Assembly (NCBI GenBank): GCA_947455255.1
Contig: CANGOA010000001.1
Coordinates: 1 to 64,000 of the forward strand
Source: Flavobacteriia bacterium
GTDB lineage: Bacteria; Bacteroidota; Bacteroidia; Flavobacteriales_D; Crocinitomicaceae
Reading direction: 5' to 3'
DNA: 64,000 nt
Part shown: piece by piece, positions 1-9,008 of the stretch
Numbering within the stretch: the stretch's first letter is position 1
Layout of the letters: every line of letters begins with the position of its first letter
Program-made: the position numbers and the translations under genes
Notes under the pieces: generated by a model
What the model was told of the DNA's origin: nothing
The model's input: the letters and a program-made list of their open reading frames with translations, nothing else
The model's database searches: none

Positions 1-435
1 AATGAAGATTATAGAGTTGAAAATACCTATAAGATTAATTTAGAGAATAATTTAATCCCAAATGAAGCTGTTGAAGTTTATAAAAATAAAACATCTAATA
101 ATATTAACTATGATAAAATTGAATTTGTATCATATTCAAATTATAAAATGTTTAAAAATGAACTAATTGATCCTATTAAAGAACCAAATATTAATTTGTA
201 TCCTAATCCTGTTATAGATGAATTAAATATTAAATTGTCTAGCTCAAAATTTTTAAATTCTGATAAATTGAACATTGAAATTACTGATGTAGAGGGTAAA
301 ATAATACTGAATAAACAATTAATTAATGTTTCTGACTTCGTAAAATTAAATGTTGATCATTTAGAGTCGGGAATTTATTTGATTCAATTAACAAATGATG
401 TTTCAATAGAAAAAATCCGTTTTATTAAAAAATAA
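1..435 (+). CDS. C-terminal part of a T9SS cargo protein (type A sorting domain), 5' end outside window
   Basis: The reading frame is open from base 1, so this is the 3' end of a longer gene; the in-frame ATG at 148 is internal. The last ~80 residues form a typical T9SS type A C-terminal sorting domain: an NLYPNPV motif (N-x-YPNP), alternating beta strands, a GIYLIQL strand, and a short basic end (IRFIKK). In this family the domain directs proteins that entered the periplasm by the Sec route through the T9SS translocon, and is then removed. The catalytic or binding part of the protein is upstream and cannot be seen. Five bases separate its stop from the start of the hydrolase gene at 441, so the two are probably cotranscribed. 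Membership of the sorting-domain family is clear; the cargo identity is unknown. Confidence 0.85.
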   Translation, partial: NEDYRVENTYKINLENNLIPNEAVEVYKNKTSNNINYDKIEFVSYSNYKMFKNELIDPIKEPNINLYPNPVIDELNIKLSSSKFLNSDKLNIEITDVEGKIILNKQLINVSDFVKLNVDHLESGIYLIQLTNDVSIEKIRFIKK

Positions 436-440
436 AAAAT

Positions 441-1941
441 ATGAAAAATTTAAGAATAGCTATATTATTTGTTTTATTTATTTCCTATAATAATCTTTTT
501 GCTCAAAATTTAGATACAAAAAAATATGAAAGGACTATATACTGGGTGCATGGTATTATGGGAGATGAAACAACATGGAGCACAGCAGGTAGATTAGTTT
601 TTTAATGGAACTAAAAATAAAGATTTTGCTGGTAGAAAAGTGTTCTCACAAACCAAAATTAAGTATGATGAATCATTTGATTTTATTAAAGCGAGCCAAA
701 GCTTAAACAATTTATTAAAATTGACAACTAACTCTAGTAAAGATCGTACAAAAGATTTTATAATTGCACATAGTCAGGGAGGTTTGGTTTCTAGAGTAAT
801 AAATATTGAATTGGATAAAGGTAATTTTACTTCGCGTTATTTTGGTGGTATTGTTACATTTGGCACACCTCATCTTGGTGCTGAGATATTGAGAGATAGA
901 GTATCAAAGATCTCCAACTTGACTACTGAAGCAACTAAATTGGCTTATGGCCCTGAAGCAACTGTTGCACATCTTTTGTTTCCTGGATCTGAAGTAATAT
1001 TAAATTGGTTTGGATTAGAAAAAAAACTTCAAGATTTTACTACTAAGGAAGTTACAAAATATGTAGTTTCTGCTGCAATTGATAAAATACCTAAATTAGG
1101 AGATTATTATATACCTAATACAACATATTTAAATAATTTGAATTTATATCAACCGAAGAAAAAAATTCCATCAGTTGCTTTTTATGGAGTAGAAGAGGAA
1201 AATAATATTTGTTTTAAAACGTTGTATAATTTTACTTTTGGGGATGCAAATAAGCAAGGTGAATTTAATGCTGAAATTACTGATAATACAGCTAATAAAA
1301 CTAAACAGACTATGTTTGATATTTATAAGGGTTTAAAGGATTATTATATTACTAAGAATTGGGTATCATCTGTTTTAACTGATGCTAGAAAAACAGCTGA
1401 CGCCTATCAATCTGGAATTGATTTTTTAAATAGTGCTGATGATTTATGGTTAAATATAATTGGTGCTTTATCATATACTTACGATTCTAAAAGAATAGTT
1501 ATGTGTGATTGTCCTAACGTAACAATGAATCTTAGCACAAAACCTCGAGAAAAAAGTATGAACAATGCAGTTGATTATTCAACTTTTGATTTAAAATATA
1601 AATATTATGTACCAGATGACGTAAATTCAAATGTTCAAGCTTTTAATGGTGATGTAATAACAAGGCCTGACGGTTCTGTTGTAAGCACGGATGTTTTTTT
1701 GTGTCCAAATATTAATTGTAATCCGAGATGGGTTACGCAATATATACCAATCAGAAATGTCAAAGAATCTGATGGTATTGTACTAGTTGAGAGTGCTAAG
1801 GGGTTTCCTAATGTTGATATAACTGTAAAATTGCCTAGTAGTAATCATAATCAAATGAAAAATGATATTAATACTAAAAAGGCTTTAAATGATTTGTTTA
1901 ATGGCGTATATGGTCAATATTTTATGACAACTAAAAGATAA
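441..1941 (+). pseudogene. Secreted lipase-like alpha/beta hydrolase, interrupted by a one-base frameshift
   Basis: The ATG at 441 starts a protein with a signal peptide (hydrophobic core, ending NNLFAQ) followed by VHGIMG, the HG oxyanion motif of lipases. This frame stops at 603-605 directly after a run of six T (598-603). The rest continues in another frame through 1941. Removing one T joins them into one protein of about 499 residues. The downstream part carries a nucleophile elbow AHSQGG (Ser codon 772), a candidate Asp in ESDG (codon 1771) and a candidate His in SNHNQ (codon 1846), so a full Ser-Asp-His triad is present. It resembles PGAP1/DUF676-like esterases; the substrate is unknown. 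With an intact triad and no other damage, this may be a recent mutation, phase variation at the T tract, or a sequencing error. Without the shift, a shorter protein could start at the GTG at 640 but would lack the signal peptide and the HG motif. Confidence 0.75.
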
Positions 1942-1947
1942 GCTCAA

Positions 1948-3156
1948 ATGAGATTTCTTTTAGTATTTTATTTTATATTTTTATATAATCATGTATTTTC
2001 TATTGATGATACACTAAAATATAATATTTTATGGAATAAAAGAATTGATTATTTTGATTCTGCTACTATTGTATTTAAATCAGATATATTTGTAAATAAG
2101 AAAAGTGTTTATTTATCTTATTGTAGTATAAATAATGCATATATAAAATCTTTTGACACTAAAAATGGAGATATTTTATTGTTATCGGATAAGTTAAATG
2201 TTAAAAATACGTACTTCAACGTTTTATCATTAAAAAATTTAATTCTAGCAAATGATTTTTTTAATATTTATCTTATTAATAAAAGAAATTTAAAAACACT
2301 AATTAAATATGAAACACCAATTGGTTTTTCAATAAATAATGTAGGGTATATTGATAATTCTATTTATTCATCAATAAAATCTGAAAATAATATAAGTGAA
2401 AACGCATGGTTGACAAAGTCTAATATAAATAGACTTGGTTTATGGGATACGCTTGTTAAAATTTCAATTGATACTAGTGGTTATTCTCCTTATTTATATT
2501 CTGATTTTAATGTTTTTAAAAATAAATTAATTTTTGTACAGAATAGATCTTTTAATTTTTCAAATTTGGATGGAAAAATTGATTTTTTTTGTTTTGATAT
2601 AAAAAATAAAGAAATAAAATGGCAAGTTAATGATTTAGATTCATCTGGAAATAGTAATGTTAATGCTATATATGTGAATAAAAATAATGTATATTTTTTG
2701 GGGCATCATACGATTTATGCTTTTGACATTGTTAGTGGAAAAAAATTATGGCAGTATTCTATATCATCATCACCAAGTTATAATTTTCTATTAGGGTATG
2801 CAAATATTCAATTTAGTGAAGAAAAATTATTGTTAAAAACAAATGGTGATTTATTAGTTTGTTTAGATATAAATTCCGGAAAGGAACTTTGGAAATCTGT
2901 TAATTCAGGATCAAATCCAAGTAAAATGAAACTATATAAAAACAAATTAATTTATGTAGCAAACAATACTAATAGTACTAAAACATCAATTCATATAATT
3001 GATGTGATAACGGGCGAAATTTTGAACAGAATTCAGAGTCCAAACGAGAATAATATATTAAAAAAAGCTAGTTTTAATTGCAATCAAAGTTTTGTTGTTA
3101 AGAAAAACAAATTATATATTTCAGACTCATATTATTTAATGTGTTTTAGTCTCTAA
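1948..3156 (+). CDS. Secreted PQQ-type beta-propeller repeat protein
   Basis: The 402 aa protein begins with a hydrophobic signal sequence (FLLVFYFIFLYNHVFS). It then shows repeated blades typical of PQQ-like/quinoprotein propellers: segments ending in G-K-x-L-W or similar (IKWQVND, GKKLWQYS, GKELWKS) alternating with strands of the type NNVYFLG and D-L-L-V-C-L-D. These folds usually act as binding scaffolds or, with a cofactor, as dehydrogenases. No PQQ-binding catalytic residues can be assigned here, so a binding role is the safer reading. No T9SS sorting domain is visible at the C-terminus. Six bases separate it from the hydrolase gene, so it probably belongs to the same secreted-protein operon. 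Codon use is extremely A/T-rich. Confidence 0.7.
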   Translation: MRFLLVFYFIFLYNHVFSIDDTLKYNILWNKRIDYFDSATIVFKSDIFVNKKSVYLSYCSINNAYIKSFDTKNGDILLLSDKLNVKNTYFNVLSLKNLILANDFFNIYLINKRNLKTLIKYETPIGFSINNVGYIDNSIYSSIKSENNISENAWLTKSNINRLGLWDTLVKISIDTSGYSPYLYSDFNVFKNKLIFVQNRSFNFSNLDGKIDFFCFDIKNKEIKWQVNDLDSSGNSNVNAIYVNKNNVYFLGHHTIYAFDIVSGKKLWQYSISSSPSYNFLLGYANIQFSEEKLLLKTNGDLLVCLDINSGKELWKSVNSGSNPSKMKLYKNKLIYVANNTNSTKTSIHIIDVITGEILNRIQSPNENNILKKASFNCNQSFVVKKNKLYISDSYYLMCFSL

Positions 3157-3178
3157 TTTTATTAGTAATTATTCATAT

Positions 3179-4582
3179 TTAGTGTTTCAATGATTTAGTC
3201 ATTAATTTTTTAATTGTTTCTCTATAACCATTGTTTTTTTGAACATATAAAATAATTCTTGTTTGAAAGTACATTAGTATAAACATAAGAACAATACAAA
3301 TTAAAGTAATTGGTACATTGAATCTAGTTTTATAACCTATTATTGGCTTTATAAATTGATATATGATGATTAAATGTCCTACATAAAGCCAGAGTGTATT
3401 TCTACTCATTTGCTTCATAAACTTGGGTAAATCTTTTATAATTAGACTTAAAAATGCCATTACTGATCCAACACTTATGTCAACGCCAATTCTATGATAG
3501 ATTAGGTTTGGGCTATCGTGCCAAAAATAGCTTTTGCCATAGTAAAACATTTCAAAATGATTTCCAATTTCGGACAGGAAAATGAAACCTAAACCTACAA
3601 AGGCTAATTTTACGCCTATTATTTTTTCAAAATTTGTTTTTCTTATTTCGTAATTTAACCATAAACCTAACAGTGCACCTGCAAATATATATGCTAACCA
3701 TGGTGTAAGTGGAAACATAGATTTGGTTTCGAAGTCATTTAAATATGGTGCTACGAATATAGGTAAATGCGAAAGATCTACATTATTTAATAATGGGAAA
3801 GAAGAAATTATAATAAGCATCAATATAAAATATATGGAAGTCATAATCCATTTTTTATGACGTGAAATGAAGTAAACGAACATAATTGTTAGCAATCCTA
3901 AAGCTATGATATGTAGTACATCAACACGAAGTGCTCTTTGTTTCTCTTCAAGCGTTAAAACGTTTGAAATAATTAAAAACGGTATACTTATTATTACTCC
4001 CCAAAAGACAGAAGTGAATAGTCTTCTTTTTTTATCTTCTTCTTCAAAATATTTTTTGTTAAATAATGCTTCTCGAAAACGAATATGTTTTAATGCTCCT
4101 TCTCTAAATAAATTTTTGATAACGTTATCTTGATATACAGCTTCTTTATTTGTAATTAATTTATATAAATAGATACTCAAAGAGATCCATAAAATTGTAA
4201 AAAATGTCTCACCAATGCTTACGGATAAAAAGTGATTTAATCCTTCACTAGTAAAGATTTGTCCGATTTCATAAATTGGGAAATTTAGTAGATAACCCCA
4301 AAATAATAAAGTAAAAATTCTATTTATTCCTGCTTTTACACGAGGATTAGAACCGTCTTCTTGTTCTTGAGAAAGCATCAAAAATGTAAATACTGCTCCA
4401 GATACCATCATAAAAAAAGGTGCAGTGTATCCACGTAGCATTGTCCAAATTTTTATTCCTGTACTATGACCATCACGTATGGATAAATCCAAGAAATCAT
4501 AAGTGGTATGTCCTTGAATCATCATAAATAACGCTAATACACGCATTAAGTCAAGAAATAATATTCTTTTTGGTTTTTCCAT
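3179..4582 (-). CDS. Multi-pass membrane acyltransferase, DUF1624/HGSNAT-like
   Basis: The 467 aa integral membrane protein has about ten hydrophobic segments. The N-terminus, R-I-L-F-L-D-L-M-R-V-L-A-L-F-M-M-I-Q-G-H, matches the start of DUF1624/heparan-alpha-glucosaminide N-acetyltransferase-like proteins, where a His in the first segment (here in QGH) is typical of the family. A long charged cytoplasmic loop (around residues 150-190, with EEEDKKRR) interrupts the membrane segments. Such proteins move acyl groups across the inner membrane onto sugars or lipids; the substrate here is unknown. It lies 29 bases downstream of the OmpA-like gene on the same strand and may be read through from it, although a functional link is not evident. 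The family call is fairly secure, the substrate not. Confidence 0.7.
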   Translation of the reverse strand: MEKPKRILFLDLMRVLALFMMIQGHTTYDFLDLSIRDGHSTGIKIWTMLRGYTAPFFMMVSGAVFTFLMLSQEQEDGSNPRVKAGINRIFTLLFWGYLLNFPIYEIGQIFTSEGLNHFLSVSIGETFFTILWISLSIYLYKLITNKEAVYQDNVIKNLFREGALKHIRFREALFNKKYFEEEDKKRRLFTSVFWGVIISIPFLIISNVLTLEEKQRALRVDVLHIIALGLLTIMFVYFISRHKKWIMTSIYFILMLIIISSFPLLNNVDLSHLPIFVAPYLNDFETKSMFPLTPWLAYIFAGALLGLWLNYEIRKTNFEKIIGVKLAFVGLGFIFLSEIGNHFEMFYYGKSYFWHDSPNLIYHRIGVDISVGSVMAFLSLIIKDLPKFMKQMSRNTLWLYVGHLIIIYQFIKPIIGYKTRFNVPITLICIVLMFILMYFQTRIILYVQKNNGYRETIKKLMTKSLKH

Positions 4583-4611
4583 AATTATAAATATAGAAAA
4601 AAGTTGATAAA

Positions 4612-6582
4612 TTATTGAACTTTAAAGCCTATAATTTCTACTTTACGTTCATTAGCGGCTTTTACAGAATAGACTGAGTTTTTTAAATCGTTAGGATTGT
4701 CGCTAACTAAAGTTGTAGATTTATATTCTCCAAAAGGTTCTTCTTTAAAAATTAATTTAGCAGGTTCGTTTGCTTTAGGAATCATGTATTTTAATAGTTT
4801 ACCGTTTTTGTAAAATGAAATATAATTTCTAACTGAGCTTATTCTACGTTTACTCAAAAATTGGTTATAATCAGATTTAGCTAATGGGCTTGCATACCCT
4901 TTAAAAATGATTTCAAATGACGTACCATGTTCTAGTTCGATTTCTAGTATTTCTAAAAAATCATCTAAATCTTTTTTGCCTTTTTGAAGATTGTTACTAT
5001 AGAATCTATTAATTTCATATATAGCATCATTTTTTTCATTTCCAATTAAACCATTAGAATAGTTTTTCTGATAAATGGATAGCATTTTAATATAGTCATC
5101 ATATGTTTCTAAATAATTTAAATGTGTTATACTATCCTTTGTTTTTGGATTTGGGATATCATTATGAAAATACAACGAAACGGGTATAATTTGTTCTAAA
5201 CGATTGATGTTTTTTTGTTTTTCATTTTTACGAATATTTTCAGTAATTAATTTTAGTGAGTCAGATTTTGAAATTTGTCTAGTTGTATCAAATTTCACTT
5301 CTAGAATTGGTTTTAGTAAATAAATATCAGTGCAACAAGTTTTGTTTTCAGAGGTGTGATTTCTATTACTAGTTACATAATAATTAGTAGAGTCTTTAAC
5401 TATGTATGTATCATTGTTCGAACTATTGAATGGTTTTCCTAGATTAATAATTTCGTTTTCCTGATTCGGTTGAAATTTTGTTTTGTAAATATCGTATCCT
5501 CCATATCCATTATGCCATGTAGATGAAAAAAATAGAGTAGAAGTTGTATTATCGAAAAACGGTGAAATTTCATTTTCAGTTGAATTAATATAAGTGATTG
5601 GTTTGACTTTTTCAATTGAATTATTTTTGATACGACCATAGTATAAATCATATCCACCCATTCCAGTTTTTATATCAGAACAAAAGAATAAATAATCTGA
5701 ACCATCTATTGTGCCAAATGAAGGCATTGAATAAGAATAATTATTATCATTTATTTCCCCAATTAGAGTGTCTGGTTTTGACCAAACTCCTTTTTTATAA
5801 TTACTGATTAAAATTTTGCACTTTTTATTATTCACATTCGTACTACAGCTACTATAATAAAATTTCATTTTATCTGTAGAAAAAGTTCCATTTGATGTGT
5901 GGTTTGTTGCTGAGTTAATGGATGATATTTCTTTTAATTGGGTTCCATTTTCTTTTTTAACTGTATACAATTTATTAGTGTAATTTTCAACGGAAAAACC
6001 AGTTGAATCGTCACATTTGTTACATTTTAAAGAGCTTATAATTAGCATAGAACCATTTATACTATGTCCGAATTCAGAGTCATTACTTGATATACCATGT
6101 AATTTATTTATTGAATATTTTAAGGTGTCATTTTTGTTCTCTAAAGCCCAAACACAAGATTCAATTTCATGATTAACTTTAGTTTTATATTGTGTAAACT
6201 TTGAGTTTTCAATATAGGATGATGCTTTTTTAAATTGTTCTAAAGCAATATCGTAAATACCAAGTTGTTTATTTACAATACCGAGATTTAAGGATGTAAA
6301 AGGTTCAAAATTATTTTTAGTATCAATTCTCTGTAGTTTTTCTAATATTTCTTTTGCTTTCCAGAATTTTTTAGATGAAATTAAAATTTCAGAAAACTCG
6401 TTTAAAGCCTTCTTGTTAATGCTATCCCTTAAAAGAATACTATCGTAAAGTATCTCGGCTTCTTTATAATCTTCTTGTTCAACATTTAATTGAGCTCGAT
6501 ATAACAATTCTCTCTTAGTAGTTTGAGCCTGAATAATTGATGAAACTAATGTAATTAATAATATTATAAATAATCTAAGCAT
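4612..6582 (-). CDS. OmpA-family protein with TPR and PD40 repeats, partner of the adjacent PorP/SprF protein
   Basis: The chosen start, ATG at 6582, gives a clean signal peptide (MLRLFIILLITLVSSIIQAQ); a longer frame from 6621 would add 13 mostly basic residues in front of it. Order of domains: TPR-like helices (about residues 20-120), a beta-propeller-like region with PD40/WD40-like strands (about 220-430, with F-F-C-S-D and GMGGYDLYYG, GYGGYDIYKT repeats), then an OmpA-type peptidoglycan-binding domain (about 540-656, with F-K-G-Y-A-S and L-S-K-R-R). This architecture is common in Bacteroidetes next to porP/sprF genes, and T9SS PorE is an OmpA-like member. The gene overlaps the end of the PorP-like gene by 19 bases, which points to translational coupling. 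Likely role: periplasmic anchoring of a T9SS-associated outer-membrane assembly. Confidence 0.8.
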   Translation of the reverse strand: MLRLFIILLITLVSSIIQAQTTKRELLYRAQLNVEQEDYKEAEILYDSILLRDSINKKALNEFSEILISSKKFWKAKEILEKLQRIDTKNNFEPFTSLNLGIVNKQLGIYDIALEQFKKASSYIENSKFTQYKTKVNHEIESCVWALENKNDTLKYSINKLHGISSNDSEFGHSINGSMLIISSLKCNKCDDSTGFSVENYTNKLYTVKKENGTQLKEISSINSATNHTSNGTFSTDKMKFYYSSCSTNVNNKKCKILISNYKKGVWSKPDTLIGEINDNNYSYSMPSFGTIDGSDYLFFCSDIKTGMGGYDLYYGRIKNNSIEKVKPITYINSTENEISPFFDNTTSTLFFSSTWHNGYGGYDIYKTKFQPNQENEIINLGKPFNSSNNDTYIVKDSTNYYVTSNRNHTSENKTCCTDIYLLKPILEVKFDTTRQISKSDSLKLITENIRKNEKQKNINRLEQIIPVSLYFHNDIPNPKTKDSITHLNYLETYDDYIKMLSIYQKNYSNGLIGNEKNDAIYEINRFYSNNLQKGKKDLDDFLEILEIELEHGTSFEIIFKGYASPLAKSDYNQFLSKRRISSVRNYISFYKNGKLLKYMIPKANEPAKLIFKEEPFGEYKSTTLVSDNPNDLKNSVYSVKAANERKVEIIGFKVQ

Positions 6583-7562
6583 TTCTTGTGCATTATATTT
6601 TTTTCTTTTTTTCTTGACCAAATATATTGTATGTTTATTTCGAGCCCACCACGTCCGTTACTTGCTTTAGCTAGTTTTGATGTGTTTATATCATAGTTTA
6701 AACTAGTAATTAATTTGTTGGTTTTTAAACCAAATTGAAAGAATAGTGCATCTTTATTTCTAAAATACAGCCCTGAAATAAATTGATTTTTGGAGGGGAT
6801 TAGTGAAGAATAAAATTCACATCTAGTACCAAAAATTAATTCAGTATATGTTCCTTGATTTTGAAAATTCACAGTTGGTAGAAGATTAACATTACGTGAT
6901 AATTTATATGATAATTGGATGAAATTATGATACCTTCTAAGTCTAGCTACTTTAATCCCGTAAAATCCTTGATCTGGTTGATTAAGATTGTAAGCTGAAA
7001 TCCCACAAATCAACGTACAAATATCTGATAATGCTTTTGTGTAGACTACACCAAACCCAAAAGAAAGGCTTGATTTTTGTTGTGTTGTATTCTTTTCATT
7101 ACTTGGTAATAAGCCTGAATATATATAACCGTCAAATTGATTGTCAAACATATAATTTGAGTAATTCATCTGATTGTATTTAAAGTCTAATTCTAACCCT
7201 ATTCTAATTTTTGATTTATTTTGAATATCTTGAAAAATAGTGTAAGCTGGTGAAATTTTTAACTCAATTGTTCTAAAAATTCCATCACCAGTTACATCAT
7301 GTAACAATATACCTCCATATCCCAATTTTCTATTGTATTTATTAATTGCATCAAAAGTAAAAGCTTGAGTTTGATATGGTTTTGTGACATTTCTCCATTG
7401 ATCTTTTGTGCTCATTGTTAGTCTGTAATCACCAGACATATCTCCTGTATTTGCCGGGTTTTGATACATTGAATTTTCATTCGCTTGAGACCAATGTATA
7501 TCTTGAGCAATGCTTGTTACACTACCTGAGAAAATAAAAATAATAAAGATTAATTTTTTCAC
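6564..7562 (-). CDS. PorP/SprF family type IX secretion system outer-membrane protein
   Basis: The 332 aa protein has a signal peptide ending SVTSIAQ, then the family signature D-I-H-W-S-Q with N-P-A-N-T-G, followed by about 14 amphipathic beta strands of an outer-membrane barrel. PorP/SprF proteins support secretion or surface attachment of T9SS cargo. The start codon is GTG at 7562; no ATG lies nearby in frame and the signal peptide begins exactly here. A near-match to the -7 promoter element (TATCTTTA, minus strand, 7579-7586) lies just upstream. PorP-OmpA pairs often sit beside a giant adhesin, but here the next gene upstream is divergent and unrelated, so the substrate must be encoded elsewhere. 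Not necessarily the canonical gliding SprF. Confidence 0.85.
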   Translation of the reverse strand: MKKLIFIIFIFSGSVTSIAQDIHWSQANENSMYQNPANTGDMSGDYRLTMSTKDQWRNVTKPYQTQAFTFDAINKYNRKLGYGGILLHDVTGDGIFRTIELKISPAYTIFQDIQNKSKIRIGLELDFKYNQMNYSNYMFDNQFDGYIYSGLLPSNEKNTTQQKSSLSFGFGVVYTKALSDICTLICGISAYNLNQPDQGFYGIKVARLRRYHNFIQLSYKLSRNVNLLPTVNFQNQGTYTELIFGTRCEFYSSLIPSKNQFISGLYFRNKDALFFQFGLKTNKLITSLNYDINTSKLAKASNGRGGLEINIQYIWSRKKEKNIMHKKCLDYL

Positions 7563-7766
7563 TTAACTATATGTGCATTAAAGATACTTTTTTTTGTTTA
7601 ATTTATGATTTAAATCAGTCTAAATTAACTGTAGGTTTGTAGGTTGTATTAATCGAACAACTTAGTTTGTAAAACATATATCGTTTTGCATATCAATGCG
7701 TTAATCATGTTGATAACTTGTTGATTAATCGATTTTTACTAGTTCGTTTCATAGATTAATTTAATG

Positions 7767-7774
7767 TAACTTTG
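7767..7774 (+). promoter_or_regulatory. Bacteroidetes-type -7 promoter element (TAACTTTG)
   Basis: An exact TAnnTTTG match lies 32 bases before the ATG at 7807. A TTCG sequence about 20 bases upstream (7743-7746) could be a weak -33 element (consensus TTTG). The predicted leader is about 25 nt. Confidence 0.5.
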
Positions 7775-7806
7775 TTTGTAATAGTTTTTAATAAGATTAA
7801 AAAAGG

Positions 7807-8343
7807 ATGATACGATCATTTTTAAAACGAAAATTAACAGACAATCAATTGGCAAATATATTTGTTAATGGTTTATTGGAAGTTATTGATAACGGATTTA
7901 AAGATGTTGCTTTTTTAATTAATGAAGATCCTGCTTTTGAATCATCGCCCAATATTTCGCCAGATGCCCACTCCGAATTTACATTAATTGTAATAGTTGG
8001 CAATTTAGTTACTTTAGAGTCAAGTTTTGACGCTGATCAAGCATTTAGAGTTGAACAATTAATTTATCAGAAATTTGCTTCTATTTTTTCAATGACAGAA
8101 ACTAGTTTTGAAAATTTAATAAAAGATTATAAAAATTTTATTACTCGAGTAAATCATCCTTCAAAGAATATGTTGTATGGAATGTCAAAAGCAATATTCC
8201 ATAAATATAATTTGAATGATTTTCAAGATGAATATTTTAAACGAATGCAGGCACCCAATCCATTGTTTTTAAAAAGAATGGATGATGTTATGAGTAATTT
8301 TATTTGGGATTGGGATGTTTTCTTTAAAAAATACAAACTCTAA
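7807..8343 (+). CDS. Uncharacterised 178 aa protein
   Basis: I do not recognise this family. The protein has no signal peptide and no membrane segment, is acidic overall, and looks mostly helical at the C-terminus, with aromatic motifs such as NFIWDWDVFFKKYKL at the end. The N-terminal half contains a possible beta hairpin (SEFTLIVIVGNLVTLE). It stands alone between divergent porP and convergent rsmG, with its own promoter-like element at 7767, which argues that it is expressed. Codon use matches its neighbours, so there is no sign of recent transfer. It is probably a lineage-specific cytoplasmic protein. Confidence 0.7.
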   Translation: MIRSFLKRKLTDNQLANIFVNGLLEVIDNGFKDVAFLINEDPAFESSPNISPDAHSEFTLIVIVGNLVTLESSFDADQAFRVEQLIYQKFASIFSMTETSFENLIKDYKNFITRVNHPSKNMLYGMSKAIFHKYNLNDFQDEYFKRMQAPNPLFLKRMDDVMSNFIWDWDVFFKKYKL

Positions 8344-8368
8344 ACAGGTAATGAGAGTTTAAGTAGTA

Positions 8369-9007
8369 CTATTTTTTATTCATATCTAAATACACTACTT
8401 TTTTTGTTTCAAAGAACTCATAATCAAAGAATTTTGAAATTTCATTGTATTTTATTTTTTGTTTTACTGGTTTCATCTCTTCAGTCAAATCACCTCCTTT
8501 TAAATAAAGAATTCCATTTCTAAATTTATTTTTATTATCCGCTAGGAATTTTCCTTTTACCCATTTCAAGAATGCAGGCATAGCTGTTACTGCTCTACTT
8601 ACAATAAAATCAAATTGTTCTTTTATGTCTTCAGCCCTTGAATGGTAAGTGATTACATTTGTTATTTTAAGAGTTTCACAAACCTCATTAACAACTTTAA
8701 TTTTCTTTCCTATCGAGTCAACTAAAACAAATTGACAATTAGGGAACAAAATTGCCAAGGGGACACCTGGGAATCCTCCGCCAGTCCCAATATCTAAAAT
8801 CCGCGAATCATCCTTAAAAGATTGAATTTTTGCAATTGCAAGTGAGTGAAGAACATGTCTTTCATAAAACTGATCTAAATCCTTACGAGATATTACATTG
8901 ATTTGATTGTTCCAAAAAGTATAAATTTCTTTTAGTTGAGAAAATTGTTCTTTTTGTTTTTCTGTTAATTCAGGGAAATGTTTATATATCAATTCTACTC
9001 CGTCCAT
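8369..9007 (-). CDS. rsmG: 16S rRNA (guanine-N7) methyltransferase RsmG (GidB)
   Basis: RsmG methylates G527 (E. coli numbering) in 16S rRNA with S-adenosylmethionine. The sequence has N-x-Q-I-N-V-I-S-R-K, then F-Y-E-R-H-V-L-H-S-L, the SAM-binding loop LDIGTGGGFPGVPLA and VDSIGKKI, all typical of the family. The length (about 212 aa) is normal. I prefer the ATG at 9007 (MDGVELIYKHFPELT), which begins one base after the stop of the acyl-CoA ligase gene; the longer start at 9031 adds eight residues and overlaps that gene by 23 bases. The tight junction suggests cotranscription with the ligase. A convergent gene ends 26 bases away without an obvious strong terminator. Confidence 0.92.
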   Translation of the reverse strand: MDGVELIYKHFPELTEKQKEQFSQLKEIYTFWNNQINVISRKDLDQFYERHVLHSLAIAKIQSFKDDSRILDIGTGGGFPGVPLAILFPNCQFVLVDSIGKKIKVVNEVCETLKITNVITYHSRAEDIKEQFDFIVSRAVTAMPAFLKWVKGKFLADNKNKFRNGILYLKGGDLTEEMKPVKQKIKYNEISKFFDYEFFETKKVVYLDMNKK

Positions 9008-9008
9008 T

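Noticed and set aside
8335-8360. AAACTCT / AGAGTTT inverted repeat between 8343 and rsmG
   Set aside because: The stem is only 7 bp with no adjacent T run, too weak to call a terminator.
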